From contig NZ_JAUMKB010000009.1 of the NCBI RefSeq assembly GCF_030519375.1, positions 124,001-188,000 on the forward strand: a stretch of 64,000 bases of DNA, given 5' to 3'. The translations under genes were made by a program, and so were the position numbers. The DNA is from Mucilaginibacter tolerans (lineage in GTDB: Bacteria; Bacteroidota; Bacteroidia; Sphingobacteriales; Sphingobacteriaceae). The notes beneath the pieces were generated by a model. That model was not told where the DNA came from. It ran no database searches and saw nothing but the letters and a program-made list of their open reading frames with translations. This document shows positions 55,353 through 64,000 of the stretch, piece by piece (position 1 is the stretch's first letter; every line of letters starts with the position of its first letter).

Positions 55353-56264
55353 ATGAAACTTAAATTATCTATCGTTTTCTTTTTCGCATTCGCTGCTAAT
55401 ACCTTCGCCCAAACCGATACCAAACTCACCGTTCAACTACAGGATGCGGTAAAAGGCTTCAAAGGTCAGGTGGGTATTTATGTAAAAAACTTGAAAACAG
55501 GCAAAACAGCATCTATTAACGCCGATACTTTGTTTCCTACTGCCAGCATGATCAAGGTAAGCATACAATGCGCGGTTATGGATAAGATAGAAAAAGGAGA
55601 ATTAGCTTATAATCAGAAGCTGATCTACCGTGATTCATTACTGTACCCCGGCGAAGATATTCTGGGTTCGTTTAAAGACAAGGATACCATCGAACTAAGT
55701 AAAGTAGTTTTGCTGATGATCACTATGAGCGATAACACTGCTAGTACCTGGCTGCAAAGGATCGTGACAGGTGAATACATCAACAACTGGCTGGATAAAA
55801 ATGGTTTTAAAGTTTTACGGGTAAATTCAAGAGTAAAGGGCCGTGAAGCTATCCGTTCCAAATATGGTTGGGGTGTCAGTACGCCTTATGAAATGTGCCG
55901 TTTGTTCACCATGATACGCAATGGTGAGGCGGTTAGCCCAGCGGCAAGTGAACGCATGTACCGTGACCTGGTACGTATTTATTGGGATGACAGGTCTTTA
56001 TCCCAAATACCACCTTATGTACAAGCGGCCAGTAAAAGCGGGTCCTTGGATGAAGCCAAATCAGAAACTGTTTTGGTAAATGCCCCGCATGGCGATTATG
56101 TTTTCTCGGTAATGACCAACAATAATAAGGATCAAAGCTGGACACCTAATAATGAGGCTCATCAGCTCATCCGTAAAATATCGGCATTGCTATGGCATTA
56201 TTACGAACCAAAAAGCGACTGGAAGCCCGCTCCTGGCATAGACAAGTTAATGCTGAACGAGTGA
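55353..56264 (+). CDS. Class A beta-lactamase-like serine hydrolase
   Basis: The protein has a signal peptide (residues 1-20, ending NTFAQ) and the serine active site. SxxK is in TASMIKVS, SDN in MSDNTAS and the KSG triad in AASKSGSLDEA. The usual class A omega-loop ExxLN is not evident, so efficient beta-lactam hydrolysis is doubtful. The fold, motif order and 303-residue length fit class A enzymes or relatives that process wall peptides. It is periplasmic. It lies 160 bases before dnaK. Confidence 0.9.
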   Translation: MKLKLSIVFFFAFAANTFAQTDTKLTVQLQDAVKGFKGQVGIYVKNLKTGKTASINADTLFPTASMIKVSIQCAVMDKIEKGELAYNQKLIYRDSLLYPGEDILGSFKDKDTIELSKVVLLMITMSDNTASTWLQRIVTGEYINNWLDKNGFKVLRVNSRVKGREAIRSKYGWGVSTPYEMCRLFTMIRNGEAVSPAASERMYRDLVRIYWDDRSLSQIPPYVQAASKSGSLDEAKSETVLVNAPHGDYVFSVMTNNNKDQSWTPNNEAHQLIRKISALLWHYYEPKSDWKPAPGIDKLMLNE

Positions 56265-56272
56265 CACTATTC

Positions 56273-56285
56273 TGACAACCTGTCA
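56273..56285. promoter_or_regulatory. Possible upstream activator site of dnaK
   Basis: TGACAACCTGTCA is a palindrome with 5-base arms around ACC. A further GTGACA lies at 56261-56266. It sits about 80 bases before the sigma-54-like promoter, the usual distance for an enhancer-binding activator. Confidence 0.4.
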
Positions 56286-56361
56286 CGGATTCCATGCACT
56301 TTCCTGACGAAATATGAAGTGTTTTTGACGCCCTGAAGCCTTTTTTACTGCCAAAGTGATA

Positions 56362-56379
56362 TTGGCATACGCCTTGTTG
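56362..56379 (+). promoter_or_regulatory. Sigma-54-like promoter of dnaK
   Basis: TTGGCATACGCCTTGTTG resembles the sigma-54 pattern TTGGCAC-N5-TTGCT. It has GG at 56364-56365 and TTGT ten bases later, with GT instead of GC at -12. A start near 56388 would leave a leader of about 36 bases. No TAnnTTTG element is seen in this gap. Confidence 0.45.
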
Positions 56380-56423
56380 ATACTGCATAGGTTTAATATC
56401 AAAAAAGGAAAAATCAATCATAT

Positions 56424-58331
56424 ATGTCTAAAATAATTGGAATCGACTTAGGAACAACGAACTCTTGCGTTGCAGTAATGGAAGGTAACGAACCTGTAGT
56501 TATTGCCAACAGCGAGGGTAAACGTACTACGCCGTCAGTTGTAGCGTTTGTTGACAACGGCGAGCGTAAGGTAGGTGACCCTGCCAAGCGCCAGGCTATC
56601 ACCAACCCTACAAAAACAATTTATTCTATCAAACGCTTCATGGGTAACAAATTCGATGAAGTAACCAAAGAAGCTGGCCGTGTACCGTACAAAGTGGTTA
56701 AAGGCGACAATAACACTCCACGTGTTGAGATCGATGACCGTAAATATACCCCACAGGAAATTTCAGCTATGATACTTCAGAAAATGAAGAAAACTGCTGA
56801 AGACTTTTTAGGTACCGAAGTAAGCGAAGCAGTTATTACTGTACCAGCTTATTTTAACGATGCACAACGTCAGGCTACCAAAGAAGCCGGTGAAATTGCG
56901 GGCTTAAAAGTTCGCCGTATCATCAACGAGCCTACTGCTGCTGCCCTTGCCTATGGTTTGGACAAAGCACACAAGGATATGAAGATCGTTGTGTTCGACT
57001 GCGGTGGTGGTACACATGACGTGTCGGTACTTGAGTTAGGCGATGGCGTGTTCGAAGTAAAATCAACCGACGGTGACACTCACCTTGGTGGTGACGACTT
57101 TGACCAGGTAATTATCGACTGGCTGGCTGACGAATTTAAAAACGACGAAGGCATCGATCTGCGTAAAGACCCAATGGCTTTACAACGTCTGAAAGATTCT
57201 GCTGAAAAAGCTAAAATTGAGCTTTCAAGCACTTCTCAAAGCGAGATCAACCTGCCATATATTACAGCTGCCGACGGTATGCCTAAGCACCTGGTTAAAA
57301 CCTTAACCCGTGCTAAATTTGAGCAACTGTCTGATTCGCTGATCAAACGTACTATCGAACCTTGTAAAACAGCTTTGAAAGCTGCTGGGTTAAGTACTTC
57401 GGATATCGACGAGATTATCCTGGTAGGTGGTTCAACCCGTATCCCTGCTATACAGGAAGCTGTACAGAAATTCTTCGGTAAAGCTCCTTCAAAAGGTGTA
57501 AACCCTGACGAAGTAGTTGCTATAGGTGCGGCTATACAAGGTGGTGTTTTAACCGGTGAAGTAAAAGATGTTTTACTGCTCGACGTTACTCCGCTTTCAT
57601 TAGGTATCGAAACTATGGGTGGTGTAATGACCAAACTGATCGAAGCAAATACTACGATCCCGACCAAAAAATCGGAGGTGTTCTCTACCGCATCTGATAG
57701 CCAGCCTTCTGTTGAGATCCATATCTTACAGGGCGAACGTCCGATGGCTGCTCAGAACAGAACGTTAGGCCGCTTCCACCTGGATGGAATTCCACCAGCT
57801 CCACGTGGTGTGCCACAGATCGAAGTATCATTCGACATCGATGCTAATGGTATATTACACGTATCAGCTAAAGATAAAGCTACTGGTAAAGAACAAAAGA
57901 TCCGTATCGAAGCTTCATCGGGCTTAACTGATGCTGAAATTAAGAAGATGAAGGACGAAGCAGAAGCAAATGCTGAAGCTGACAAAAAGGCAAAAGAGGA
58001 AGTTGAAAAACTGAACTCTGCCGATGCCCTGATCTTTACTACCGAAAAGCAACTGAAAGAGTATGGCGACAAGATATCAGCTGATAAAAAAGCTCCTATA
58101 GAAGAAGGTTTGAAAAAATTAAAAGAAGCTTATGCTTCTAAGAACCTCGACGCTATCGATGCCGCACAAACTGAGCTGAATGCTGCATGGACCGCTGCAT
58201 CTGAAGAGATGTACAAAGCCGCAGGTGATGCCGGTCAGGCTCAGCCAGGTGCTGATGGTGCAGGCGCGGGCGCTTCACAAGGTGCTGCCGGTGACCATGT
58301 AACCGATGTTGACTTCGAAGAAGTAAAATAA
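56424..58331 (+). CDS. dnaK: DnaK, Hsp70 chaperone
   Basis: DnaK binds exposed hydrophobic stretches of unfolded proteins in an ATP cycle with DnaJ and GrpE. The 635-residue protein has the nucleotide domain ([44 protein letters not shown]), the [18 protein letters not shown] linker and the substrate domain. A Gly/Ala-rich tail ends DVDFEEVK. dnaJ and grpE are not adjacent. A terminator follows. Confidence 0.99.
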   Translation: MSKIIGIDLGTTNSCVAVMEGNEPVVIANSEGKRTTPSVVAFVDNGERKVGDPAKRQAITNPTKTIYSIKRFMGNKFDEVTKEAGRVPYKVVKGDNNTPRVEIDDRKYTPQEISAMILQKMKKTAEDFLGTEVSEAVITVPAYFNDAQRQATKEAGEIAGLKVRRIINEPTAAALAYGLDKAHKDMKIVVFDCGGGTHDVSVLELGDGVFEVKSTDGDTHLGGDDFDQVIIDWLADEFKNDEGIDLRKDPMALQRLKDSAEKAKIELSSTSQSEINLPYITAADGMPKHLVKTLTRAKFEQLSDSLIKRTIEPCKTALKAAGLSTSDIDEIILVGGSTRIPAIQEAVQKFFGKAPSKGVNPDEVVAIGAAIQGGVLTGEVKDVLLLDVTPLSLGIETMGGVMTKLIEANTTIPTKKSEVFSTASDSQPSVEIHILQGERPMAAQNRTLGRFHLDGIPPAPRGVPQIEVSFDIDANGILHVSAKDKATGKEQKIRIEASSGLTDAEIKKMKDEAEANAEADKKAKEEVEKLNSADALIFTTEKQLKEYGDKISADKKAPIEEGLKKLKEAYASKNLDAIDAAQTELNAAWTAASEEMYKAAGDAGQAQPGADGAGAGASQGAAGDHVTDVDFEEVK

Positions 58332-58345
58332 TAATCCATATAGAT

Positions 58346-58387
58346 AAAAGCCCGTCCTGTTAAAGTTAAACAGCGACGGGCTTTTTT
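58346..58387 (+). terminator. Rho-independent terminator of dnaK
   Basis: AAAAGCCCGTC (58347-58355 core) pairs with GACGGGCTTTTTT (58375-58387) around a loop containing CTGTTAAAGTTAAACAG, itself a small stem. Confidence 0.9.
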
Positions 58388-58404
58388 GCGTTACAGTTCA
58401 CCAC

Positions 58405-58497
58405 TTAGGAAGAGAATGCAATAGTTATGATCACAAAAACGATCGAAGCAAGCAAAATTGCGATCATCATGTTCAGGAAGGATCTTATGGCTAACAT
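58405..58497 (-). CDS. Possible 30-residue single-span membrane protein
   Basis: An ATG frame begins MLAIRSFLNMMIAILLAS, continues with IVFVIITIAFSS and stops at TAA (58407-58405). After a basic N-terminus it is one unbroken hydrophobic helix of about 20 residues, as in many bacterial small membrane proteins. It lies between two terminators in an otherwise empty 335-base gap. Expression is unproven. Confidence 0.5.
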   Translation of the reverse strand: MLAIRSFLNMMIAILLASIVFVIITIAFSS

Positions 58498-58613
58498 GGC
58501 TTGAAGATTTCTTACTATAAATATGGGTGAAAAATCGTTGCAAAAATTTCAAACTATACCATCGTGCAGATATACTACACGAGCGTATATTTATGCTATA
58601 CAAATGGATTTAC

Positions 58614-58646
58614 AACAAAAAAATCCCGCCTATTGAGCGGGATTTT
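58614..58646 (-). terminator. Terminator of the nucleotidyltransferase gene
   Basis: ATCCCGC (58623-58629) and GCGGGAT (58637-58643) form a 7-bp stem flanked by A-rich and T-rich runs. On the minus strand the hairpin is followed by a U-run, 20 bases after the stop of the gene at 58667. Confidence 0.85.
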
Positions 58647-58666
58647 ATAATATCTGTAAAAGAATA

Positions 58667-59569
58667 TTATGACCAGAGATTAGACGGATAAACACCGTCT
58701 GCAACTAGTTTAGAAATACTAGCCTGCACAATGGGTTTATCTTCCTTGTAAGTAACACCGAACCATTTTGATTGCGTCGGGATAACTTTGAATGAAGCTG
58801 TACCTGATTTGATCAATTCATCAGCAGCAAGCGGAATAAAGAATTCCGCCTTAGGATTATTTTCATTTGCTTCAACAAACCTTTTAAACATCGGCTCACT
58901 TTGTTTGAAGATAGCCGGAGTAAAGCCCCAGAAATTCATCGATACACGGGTATCATTTGGCAATCCATGCTCGCCTGTTGCGTCTTTGTAAGCCACAGTA
59001 CCATCCTCTTTGAAATATACCTCAGTGCGCTCATTAATCTCAACCATGTTTCCCTTATCATCCACTTTACATACACCGCGAGATACAGAACCATAATCTG
59101 ATAAAGTTTTATCTATCTGGTAGCCCACTAAAGAATAAGTGTCATCAGCGGCCTCAGTGGTCAGGAATTTAGCCATTTTTTCAAAAGCTTCCCGACCATA
59201 GTAATCATCAGCGTTGATTACACAGAAAGGCTCGTGAACCTGATGGCGTGCAGAAAGTACGGCATGCTGTGTACCCCACGGTTTTGCTCTTTCAATAGTT
59301 TTATCAATACCGAAAGGTTTCAGATCATAACTTTGGAATACATAATCGGTTTCAACGCGGCCTTTTAATTTAGGCTCGAAGATCGCTTTAAAAGTATCTG
59401 CAAACTCCTCGCGGATGATAAAGCTGATCTTACCGAATCCGGCATTAATGGCATCATAGATAGAATAGTCGATAATTGTTTCACCATTTGGACCGAAGCC
59501 GTCAACCTGCTTCATGCTTCCGTAGCGGCTGGCCATACCTGCGGCCAGTATCAGTAGAGTGGGTTTCAT
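58667..59569 (-). CDS. Sugar nucleotidyltransferase-family protein
   Basis: The 300-residue cytosolic protein has the nucleotidyltransferase fingerprint LILAAGMASRYGSMKQ (about 6-21) in place of the usual GxGTR. FCVINADDYYG provides the metal-binding Asp pair, followed by LVGYQIDKTLSDYGSVSRGV. Relatives make NDP-sugars from sugar 1-phosphates. No sugar-pathway genes adjoin it, so the sugar is unknown. It has its own terminator. Confidence 0.88.
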   Translation of the reverse strand: MKPTLLILAAGMASRYGSMKQVDGFGPNGETIIDYSIYDAINAGFGKISFIIREEFADTFKAIFEPKLKGRVETDYVFQSYDLKPFGIDKTIERAKPWGTQHAVLSARHQVHEPFCVINADDYYGREAFEKMAKFLTTEAADDTYSLVGYQIDKTLSDYGSVSRGVCKVDDKGNMVEINERTEVYFKEDGTVAYKDATGEHGLPNDTRVSMNFWGFTPAIFKQSEPMFKRFVEANENNPKAEFFIPLAADELIKSGTASFKVIPTQSKWFGVTYKEDKPIVQASISKLVADGVYPSNLWS

Positions 59570-59705
59570 ATTTGTTTATTAGGTGCTGTTTTGAGTGTTT
59601 TTGCGTTTAATTATATCTCAAAGGACATTTATACTCAAATTGTTTTGGTAAAGTTTATTTTCCAAAACTAAATTTTAAATGTCAAGTTTACAATTATTTT
59701 GAAAT

Positions 59706-60818
59706 TTATTTTATATACCTGAAATCCTGCCCGTCTTTCACATTCAACAGTACCTCGTATATCAGTCGTATTACATTGTCCACATCTTCCTTGTGTATCA
59801 TCTCAACTGTGGTATGCATATAACGCAATGGCAACGAGATCAATGCAGATGGAACCCCATCATTGGAATAAGCAAAAGCGTCCGTATCAGTGCCTGTTGA
59901 GCGCGATGATGCCTGGCGCTGGAATGGAATACCCCCTTTATGAGCTGATTCGATCAGCAGTTTATTTACATTATTCTGTACGGCCGGAGCATATGACACT
60001 ACCGGACCTTTACCACAAGCCAGATCGCCCTGGGTAATTTTGCTTATCATTGGGGTTTGGGTATCGTGAGTAACATCAGTCACAATAGCCAGGTTAGGTT
60101 TAATATGGTGAGCGATCATCTCTGCACCACGCAAACCGATCTCCTCTTGCACTGCATTAACGATATATAAACCGAATGGCAGTTTCTTCTTGTTCTCTTT
60201 CAGTAAACGCGCTACTTCAGCTATCATAAAGCCCCCTGCACGATTGTCCAGCGCACGACCAACATAGTAACGATCGTTTAACACCATAAACTCATCTTCA
60301 TAAGTGATCACGCAACCAACGTGAATGCCCAGGTTCTCAACTTCTTCTTTAGTAGTGCAACCGCAATCCAGGAAGATATTCTTTAACGTCGGTGCTTCTT
60401 CTTTTTCACCGGAACGGGTATGAATAGCAGGCCAACCGAATACCGCTTTAACGATGCCATTGTCAGTATGAATGTTTACACGTTTTGACGGTGCGATCTG
60501 GTGGTCAGAGCCGCCATTACGGATTACGTAGATCAATCCGTCACTGGTAATGTAGTTTACAAACCACGAAATCTCATCCGCGTGAGCCTCGATCACTACT
60601 TTGTATTTGGCTTTCGGATTGATGATACCTACTGCGGTACCATAATTATCTACATAATGTTCGTCGATGTAAGGCTTAATATATTCCAGCCATAATTTCT
60701 GACCTTTTGCTTCAAATCCTGTTGGAGAGGGGTTGTTGATATATTTCTCGAAAAAAGCCAGCGAGGTTTTATTTACTACTTCTACATGCGGCTTTTTTTC
60801 AGCTTTCTTTTTAGACAT
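59706..60818 (-). CDS. M42-family metallo-aminopeptidase
   Basis: The 370-residue di-metal peptidase belongs to the M42 (glutamyl aminopeptidase / FrvX) family. Metal and catalytic residues are in IEAHADEISW (His, Asp), ALDNRAGG (Asp), NAVQEEIGLRGAE (Glu pair), DVTHDTQ (Asp) and RYMHTTVEMIH (His). It probably trims peptides in the cytosol. The N-terminus is Lys-rich (MSKKKAEKKP). A -7 element lies 38 bases upstream. Confidence 0.94.
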   Translation of the reverse strand: MSKKKAEKKPHVEVVNKTSLAFFEKYINNPSPTGFEAKGQKLWLEYIKPYIDEHYVDNYGTAVGIINPKAKYKVVIEAHADEISWFVNYITSDGLIYVIRNGGSDHQIAPSKRVNIHTDNGIVKAVFGWPAIHTRSGEKEEAPTLKNIFLDCGCTTKEEVENLGIHVGCVITYEDEFMVLNDRYYVGRALDNRAGGFMIAEVARLLKENKKKLPFGLYIVNAVQEEIGLRGAEMIAHHIKPNLAIVTDVTHDTQTPMISKITQGDLACGKGPVVSYAPAVQNNVNKLLIESAHKGGIPFQRQASSRSTGTDTDAFAYSNDGVPSALISLPLRYMHTTVEMIHKEDVDNVIRLIYEVLLNVKDGQDFRYIK

Positions 60819-60856
60819 AAACTGATGATTTGGGACTGTTTTTTAATCGATAATGG

Positions 60857-60864
60857 CAAATATA
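60857..60864 (-). promoter_or_regulatory. -7 promoter element of the M42 peptidase gene
   Basis: The minus strand reads TATATTTG, an exact TAnnTTTG match, 38 bases before the ATG. Confidence 0.5.
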
Positions 60865-61015
60865 GTAAAGCTTAAGACAATGACGTATGTTAACAAATTT
60901 TAGTGGTATTCTTGATTAATTGTTACTGTGTTAACATTGTGTTTATCTGATGTTACTTACTTTGTTGTGAGTAATTTTTTTTCAATATTAGTTTAGTTGA
61001 TTGAGGATCAGCCTG

Positions 61016-61444
61016 CTATGCAGCAGGCTGTTTTTTTATTTGCTTCTCTAGTATCTCGTAATCAAAACCATTTTTAGAAAAGAGCTTGCCGGTATGCTCA
61101 TACCCGGCTTTCATATAAAAACCGATAGCTGACACCCGCGCATTACACCATATCATTGCACCCCCTTCTGATTCAGCAAACTCTTCAACGCGCTGTAACA
61201 AAGCATTACCGATACCCATTTTCTGATATTCGGATAATACCGCCAATTTCCTGAATTGAAAGGATCTGTCTGTTTGAAATAAGGAAATAATACCAACAAG
61301 CTTATTATCTGTGAATGCCCCGAAGTGGATCCCCTCCTGATCTTCATCCAACTCCATCTCATATAATTTTTGAGCAGGGTACAATACTTGCTGCCGTAAT
61401 CGCCAGGTCAGTTCAGGACGAATTTGTTCTATTGAAAGGTTCAT
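61016..61444 (-). CDS. GNAT-family N-acetyltransferase
   Basis: The 142-residue acetyltransferase has the acetyl-CoA loop VLSEYQKMGIGNALLQR and a following GAMIWCNARVSAIGFYMKAGYEHTG segment, with the usual beta-strand order. The frame extends to 61480, but the ATG at 61444 (MNLSIEQIRPELTW) is preferred. The longer start lies in a CGAAATTG word array. The acceptor substrate is unknown. It follows the carboxyltransferase gene by 32 bases. Confidence 0.88.
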   Translation of the reverse strand: MNLSIEQIRPELTWRLRQQVLYPAQKLYEMELDEDQEGIHFGAFTDNKLVGIISLFQTDRSFQFRKLAVLSEYQKMGIGNALLQRVEEFAESEGGAMIWCNARVSAIGFYMKAGYEHTGKLFSKNGFDYEILEKQIKKQPAA

Positions 61445-61476
61445 TAAATCCGAAATTGAAAATTCGAAATCCGAAA

Positions 61477-63018
61477 TCACAATGGGATATTTCCATGCTT
61501 TTTCCTCGGATTATTCACCACTTTATTCTCCAGCATTTTAAAAGCGTGGATCAATTTGATGCGTGTTTCGGCAGGGTCGATCACTTCATCGATAAAGCCA
61601 CGTTCGGCCGCACGGTATGGATTGGCAAATATGTCGGAGTACTTTTGTTCCATCTCCAGCCATTTTGATTCCTTGTCATGTGCAGCATTGATTTCTCGCT
61701 TGAAGATGATCTCCGCAGCTCCTTTGGCGCCCATTACTGCGATTTCAGCCGATGGCCAGGCATAGTTCATATCCGCCCCGATATGTTTGGAGTTCATCAC
61801 ATCATAGGCACCGCCATAAGCTTTGCGGGTAATAACTGTGATACGCGGTACGGTCGCTTCACAAAACGCATACAATAGTTTAGCGCCGTTGGTGATGATG
61901 GCATTCCATTCCTGATCAGTACCGGGTAAAAAGCCGGGCACATCTTCAAATACCAACAGAGGGATATTAAAACTATCGCAAAAGCGCACAAAGCGAGCCC
62001 CTTTTGTGGATGAATGAATATCCAGCACCCCGGCCAAAAATGCAGGCTGATTGGCCACGATACCAATACTCCTGCCCGCTAAACGAGCAAAGCCAACAAC
62101 TATATTTTCGGCAAAACCTTTATGCACTTCCAAAAAGGAATCGGTATCGATTACCTTGTTGATCACATCACGCATATCATACGGTTGCGAGGCATTCTCC
62201 GGCATCAAGTCAGCAAGTTCAGGACGTAATTCATCTTTACTTTCATAGGCAACTGATGGTGCCCTTTCCTCACAATTTTGCGGCATGTAGCTCAACAACA
62301 TTTTAATATGCTGTATAGCCTCTATCTCATTAATACACGCAAAATGTGTAACACCCGATTTGGTAGCATGCGTATCCGCTCCGCCCAATTCTTCGGACGT
62401 CACTACCTCGTGCGTAACAGTTTTTACCACATTTGGACCGGTAACAAACATATACGAGGTATTCTCCACCATCAATATAAAATCGGTAATGGCTGGCGAA
62501 TATACTGCCCCGCCTGCGCAAGGACCCATAATGGCTGATATTTGCGGCACTACCCCCGATGCCATCGTGTTACGGTAAAAAATATCAGCGTAGCCCCCCA
62601 ACGACACTACGCCTTCCTGTATCCTTGCTCCGCCTGAGTCGTTCAGTCCAACAACCGGGGCACCGTTCTTCATCGCCAGATCCATTATCTTGCATATCTT
62701 CTCTGCATGAGTTTCCGAAAGTGAACCGCCAAAAACTGTAAAATCTTGTGAAAAAACGTAAACGAATCGACCATTGATGGTTCCATAGCCCGTCACAACG
62801 CCATCGCCAGGATATATTTCTTTTTCCATCCCGAAGTCGGTGGAACGATGAGTAACCAGCATCCCTATCTCCTGAAACGAGCCGTCATCCAGCAAAAAGT
62901 GGAGCCGTTCCCGTGCCGTTAATTTGCCTTTTTTATGCTGACTTTCTATCCGCGCATGACCGCCGCCTAACTGGGCCTGTTCGCGTTTATGTTTTAGTAC
63001 TTTAAGTTTTTTGTTCAC
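61477..63018 (-). CDS. Acyl-CoA carboxylase, carboxyltransferase subunit
   Basis: The 513-residue carboxyltransferase moves CO2 from biotin to an acyl-CoA, most often propionyl-CoA. It has two crotonase-like halves: [27 protein letters not shown] and [20 protein letters not shown] in the first, [14 protein letters not shown] and [20 protein letters not shown] in the second. Sequence type is propionyl- or methylmalonyl-CoA linked. Biotin carboxylase and carrier genes are not visible here. Confidence 0.93.
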   Translation of the reverse strand: MNKKLKVLKHKREQAQLGGGHARIESQHKKGKLTARERLHFLLDDGSFQEIGMLVTHRSTDFGMEKEIYPGDGVVTGYGTINGRFVYVFSQDFTVFGGSLSETHAEKICKIMDLAMKNGAPVVGLNDSGGARIQEGVVSLGGYADIFYRNTMASGVVPQISAIMGPCAGGAVYSPAITDFILMVENTSYMFVTGPNVVKTVTHEVVTSEELGGADTHATKSGVTHFACINEIEAIQHIKMLLSYMPQNCEERAPSVAYESKDELRPELADLMPENASQPYDMRDVINKVIDTDSFLEVHKGFAENIVVGFARLAGRSIGIVANQPAFLAGVLDIHSSTKGARFVRFCDSFNIPLLVFEDVPGFLPGTDQEWNAIITNGAKLLYAFCEATVPRITVITRKAYGGAYDVMNSKHIGADMNYAWPSAEIAVMGAKGAAEIIFKREINAAHDKESKWLEMEQKYSDIFANPYRAAERGFIDEVIDPAETRIKLIHAFKMLENKVVNNPRKKHGNIPL

Positions 63019-63112
63019 AATCCGGTTTATGATGCTACACGCTAAAAATAGTAATTAAATTGTAAGATTATCGTTTTATTACCTCCCGGGGACGCATATT
63101 CCGGGAAATTCC

Positions 63113-63120
63113 TATTTTTG
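63113..63120 (+). promoter_or_regulatory. -7 promoter element five bases before the 63126 gene
   Basis: TATTTTTG matches TAnnTTTG exactly and ends five bases before the ATG, so the transcript would be leaderless or nearly so. Confidence 0.45.
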
Positions 63121-63125
63121 CAGCG

Positions 63126-63458
63126 ATGAGGTCAAAGGACTTTAAAATATTGGTGAGCTTAATATTTCTCTTCATCTTCACGATAAAGATGGGTATTTCG
63201 CTTGCGCCATTATTTTCCTCCATAGACTCAAAGACTGCCGCCGCAGTTATTATGCAACTAGAGCAGGAAACAAAAGCCGATAAGGACGATCTGAGCAAGG
63301 ACACCCTTAAAGAGAAGAAAGTTTTTGACGACCAACTATTGATCTCATTCGAGCACCAGCACTATATCATTGAACTGAACGTGCTTTATAACCTGGAGAA
63401 GTCGCTCTATATCCAGACTTACCACCCGGTTGTTCCCACCCCACCCCCGAACGCTTAA
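63126..63458 (+). CDS. Unknown small membrane-anchored protein
   Basis: The 110-residue protein has one N-terminal hydrophobic helix (ILVSLIFLFIFTIKMGI, about 8-24). An acidic, lysine-rich soluble region follows (EQETKADKDDLSKDTLKEKK), with the ending VVPTPPPNA. I do not recognise it. It precedes the SulP transporter gene by 64 bases and may share a transcript, although it has its own -7 element. Confidence 0.7.
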   Translation: MRSKDFKILVSLIFLFIFTIKMGISLAPLFSSIDSKTAAAVIMQLEQETKADKDDLSKDTLKEKKVFDDQLLISFEHQHYIIELNVLYNLEKSLYIQTYHPVVPTPPPNA

Positions 63459-63522
63459 ATGAATCCACCGCGTATCATCGCGCCATAATAGTTCATTTAA
63501 AGTTTAATCAAATTCATTTTCT

Positions 63523-64000
63523 ATGCAAATAAAACAAGATGGGATGGCTATGGGCAGTCTTAATCTCAAAAAATATTTCTTATCAAAAAATCTGAAGAAG
63601 GATATTCCTTCGAGTATAGTTGTGTTCCTGGTGGCGCTACCCCTTTGTCTTGGCATTGCCCTGGCATCGGGTGCCCCCTTGTTTGCCGGCATATTAACAG
63701 GTATCATTGGCGGCATCGTGGTTGGCATGCTAAGCGGGTCGCAATTAAGTGTGGCCGGACCTGCTGCGGGGCTAACTGTCATCGTGCTTAATGCCATTAC
63801 CGGGCTCGGATCATACGAGGTATTTTTACTGAGTGTGGTGTTGGCAGGGCTTATACAGATAGCGCTTGGGATCATTAAAGCCGGAACGATAGCCAACTAT
63901 TTTCCTTCTGCGGTAATAGAAGGCATGCTGGCAGCCATCGGAATTATACTGATAATGAAACAGCTACCTCATGCCGTGGGTTACGACGCCGATTTTGAAG
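63523..64000 (+). CDS. SulP-family inorganic anion transporter, N-terminal part (cut by window edge)
   Basis: The frame is open from ATG 63523 to the window end (159 codons) with no stop. It encodes the first helices of a SulP carrier: [19 protein letters not shown], then [37 protein letters not shown] and [18 protein letters not shown]. In Bacteroidota such genes often adjoin a carbonic anhydrase, suggesting bicarbonate as substrate, but the next gene is not visible. Sulfate is the other option. Confidence 0.9.
   Translation, partial: MQIKQDGMAMGSLNLKKYFLSKNLKKDIPSSIVVFLVALPLCLGIALASGAPLFAGILTGIIGGIVVGMLSGSQLSVAGPAAGLTVIVLNAITGLGSYEVFLLSVVLAGLIQIALGIIKAGTIANYFPSAVIEGMLAAIGIILIMKQLPHAVGYDADFE

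Overview
The window is a stretch of ordinary chromosome from a member of the Bacteroidota, most likely a Sphingobacteriaceae species of the Mucilaginibacter/Pedobacter type. The reasons are gene content and regulation. Gene content includes a DUF5606 protein, a Bacteroidota-type putative porin, a TonB-dependent receptor with a carboxypeptidase-like N-terminal domain, a eukaryote-like class Ia ribonucleotide reductase R2 subunit and a membrane-bound MutS-like ATPase. Regulation shows genes with little or no Shine-Dalgarno sequence and many matches to the Bacteroidota -7 promoter element TAnnTTTG. The genus is inferred from memory of these families, not from a search. I see no phage, insertion sequence, CRISPR array, rRNA or tRNA.

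Layout. 1-6.1 kb: end of an unknown protein, then the complete elongasome operon read leftwards as mreB, mreC, mreD, mrdA (PBP2), rodA. 6.2-9.1 kb: purH, purN and a small lipoprotein. 9.3-15.7 kb: a YiaK-like dehydrogenase, an alpha/beta hydrolase, a pseudouridine synthase, panB divergent from carA, a nitrilase-family hydrolase and an NTF2-like lipoprotein. 15.7-18.4 kb: a 767-base gap with two tiny ORFs and a perfect palindrome, then an ABC exporter. 18.6-22 kb: eno, a DEAD-box helicase and an FtsB/DivIC-like protein. 22-26.8 kb: a TRIC-family channel, a VWA membrane protein, fabG and small unknown genes. 26.9-30.5 kb: nrdB-nrdA behind a cobalamin riboswitch. 30.6-36.9 kb: aquaporin, msrB, sucD, a dicarboxylate symporter, unknown genes and a small phosphatase. 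37-48 kb: a cluster of palindromic repeats, leuS, a TonB-dependent receptor, a MutS-like protein, rlmH, an LpxO-like hydroxylase and a zinc-type CDF transporter. 48-64 kb: a cyclophilin, a secreted protein often labelled asparagine synthetase B, the lpxK-PNP-porin gene string, a class A beta-lactamase-like protein, dnaK, a sugar nucleotidyltransferase, an M42 peptidase, an acyl-CoA carboxylase carboxyltransferase and the start of a SulP transporter.

The genes mostly serve housekeeping: cell shape and wall growth, purine and pyrimidine synthesis, DNA precursor supply, lipid A, fatty acid and branched-chain acyl metabolism. The non-coding DNA is the most unusual part. A cobalamin riboswitch precedes the B12-independent ribonucleotide reductase. 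dnaK has a sigma-54-like promoter with an upstream palindrome. Five or six genes have a -7 element only 3 to 7 bases before the start codon, which suggests leaderless mRNAs. Two kinds of repeat fill the intergenic spaces: GTCC/GGAC palindromes resembling REP elements, and local arrays of a short word, different at each locus, often facing an inverted copy of the same word.
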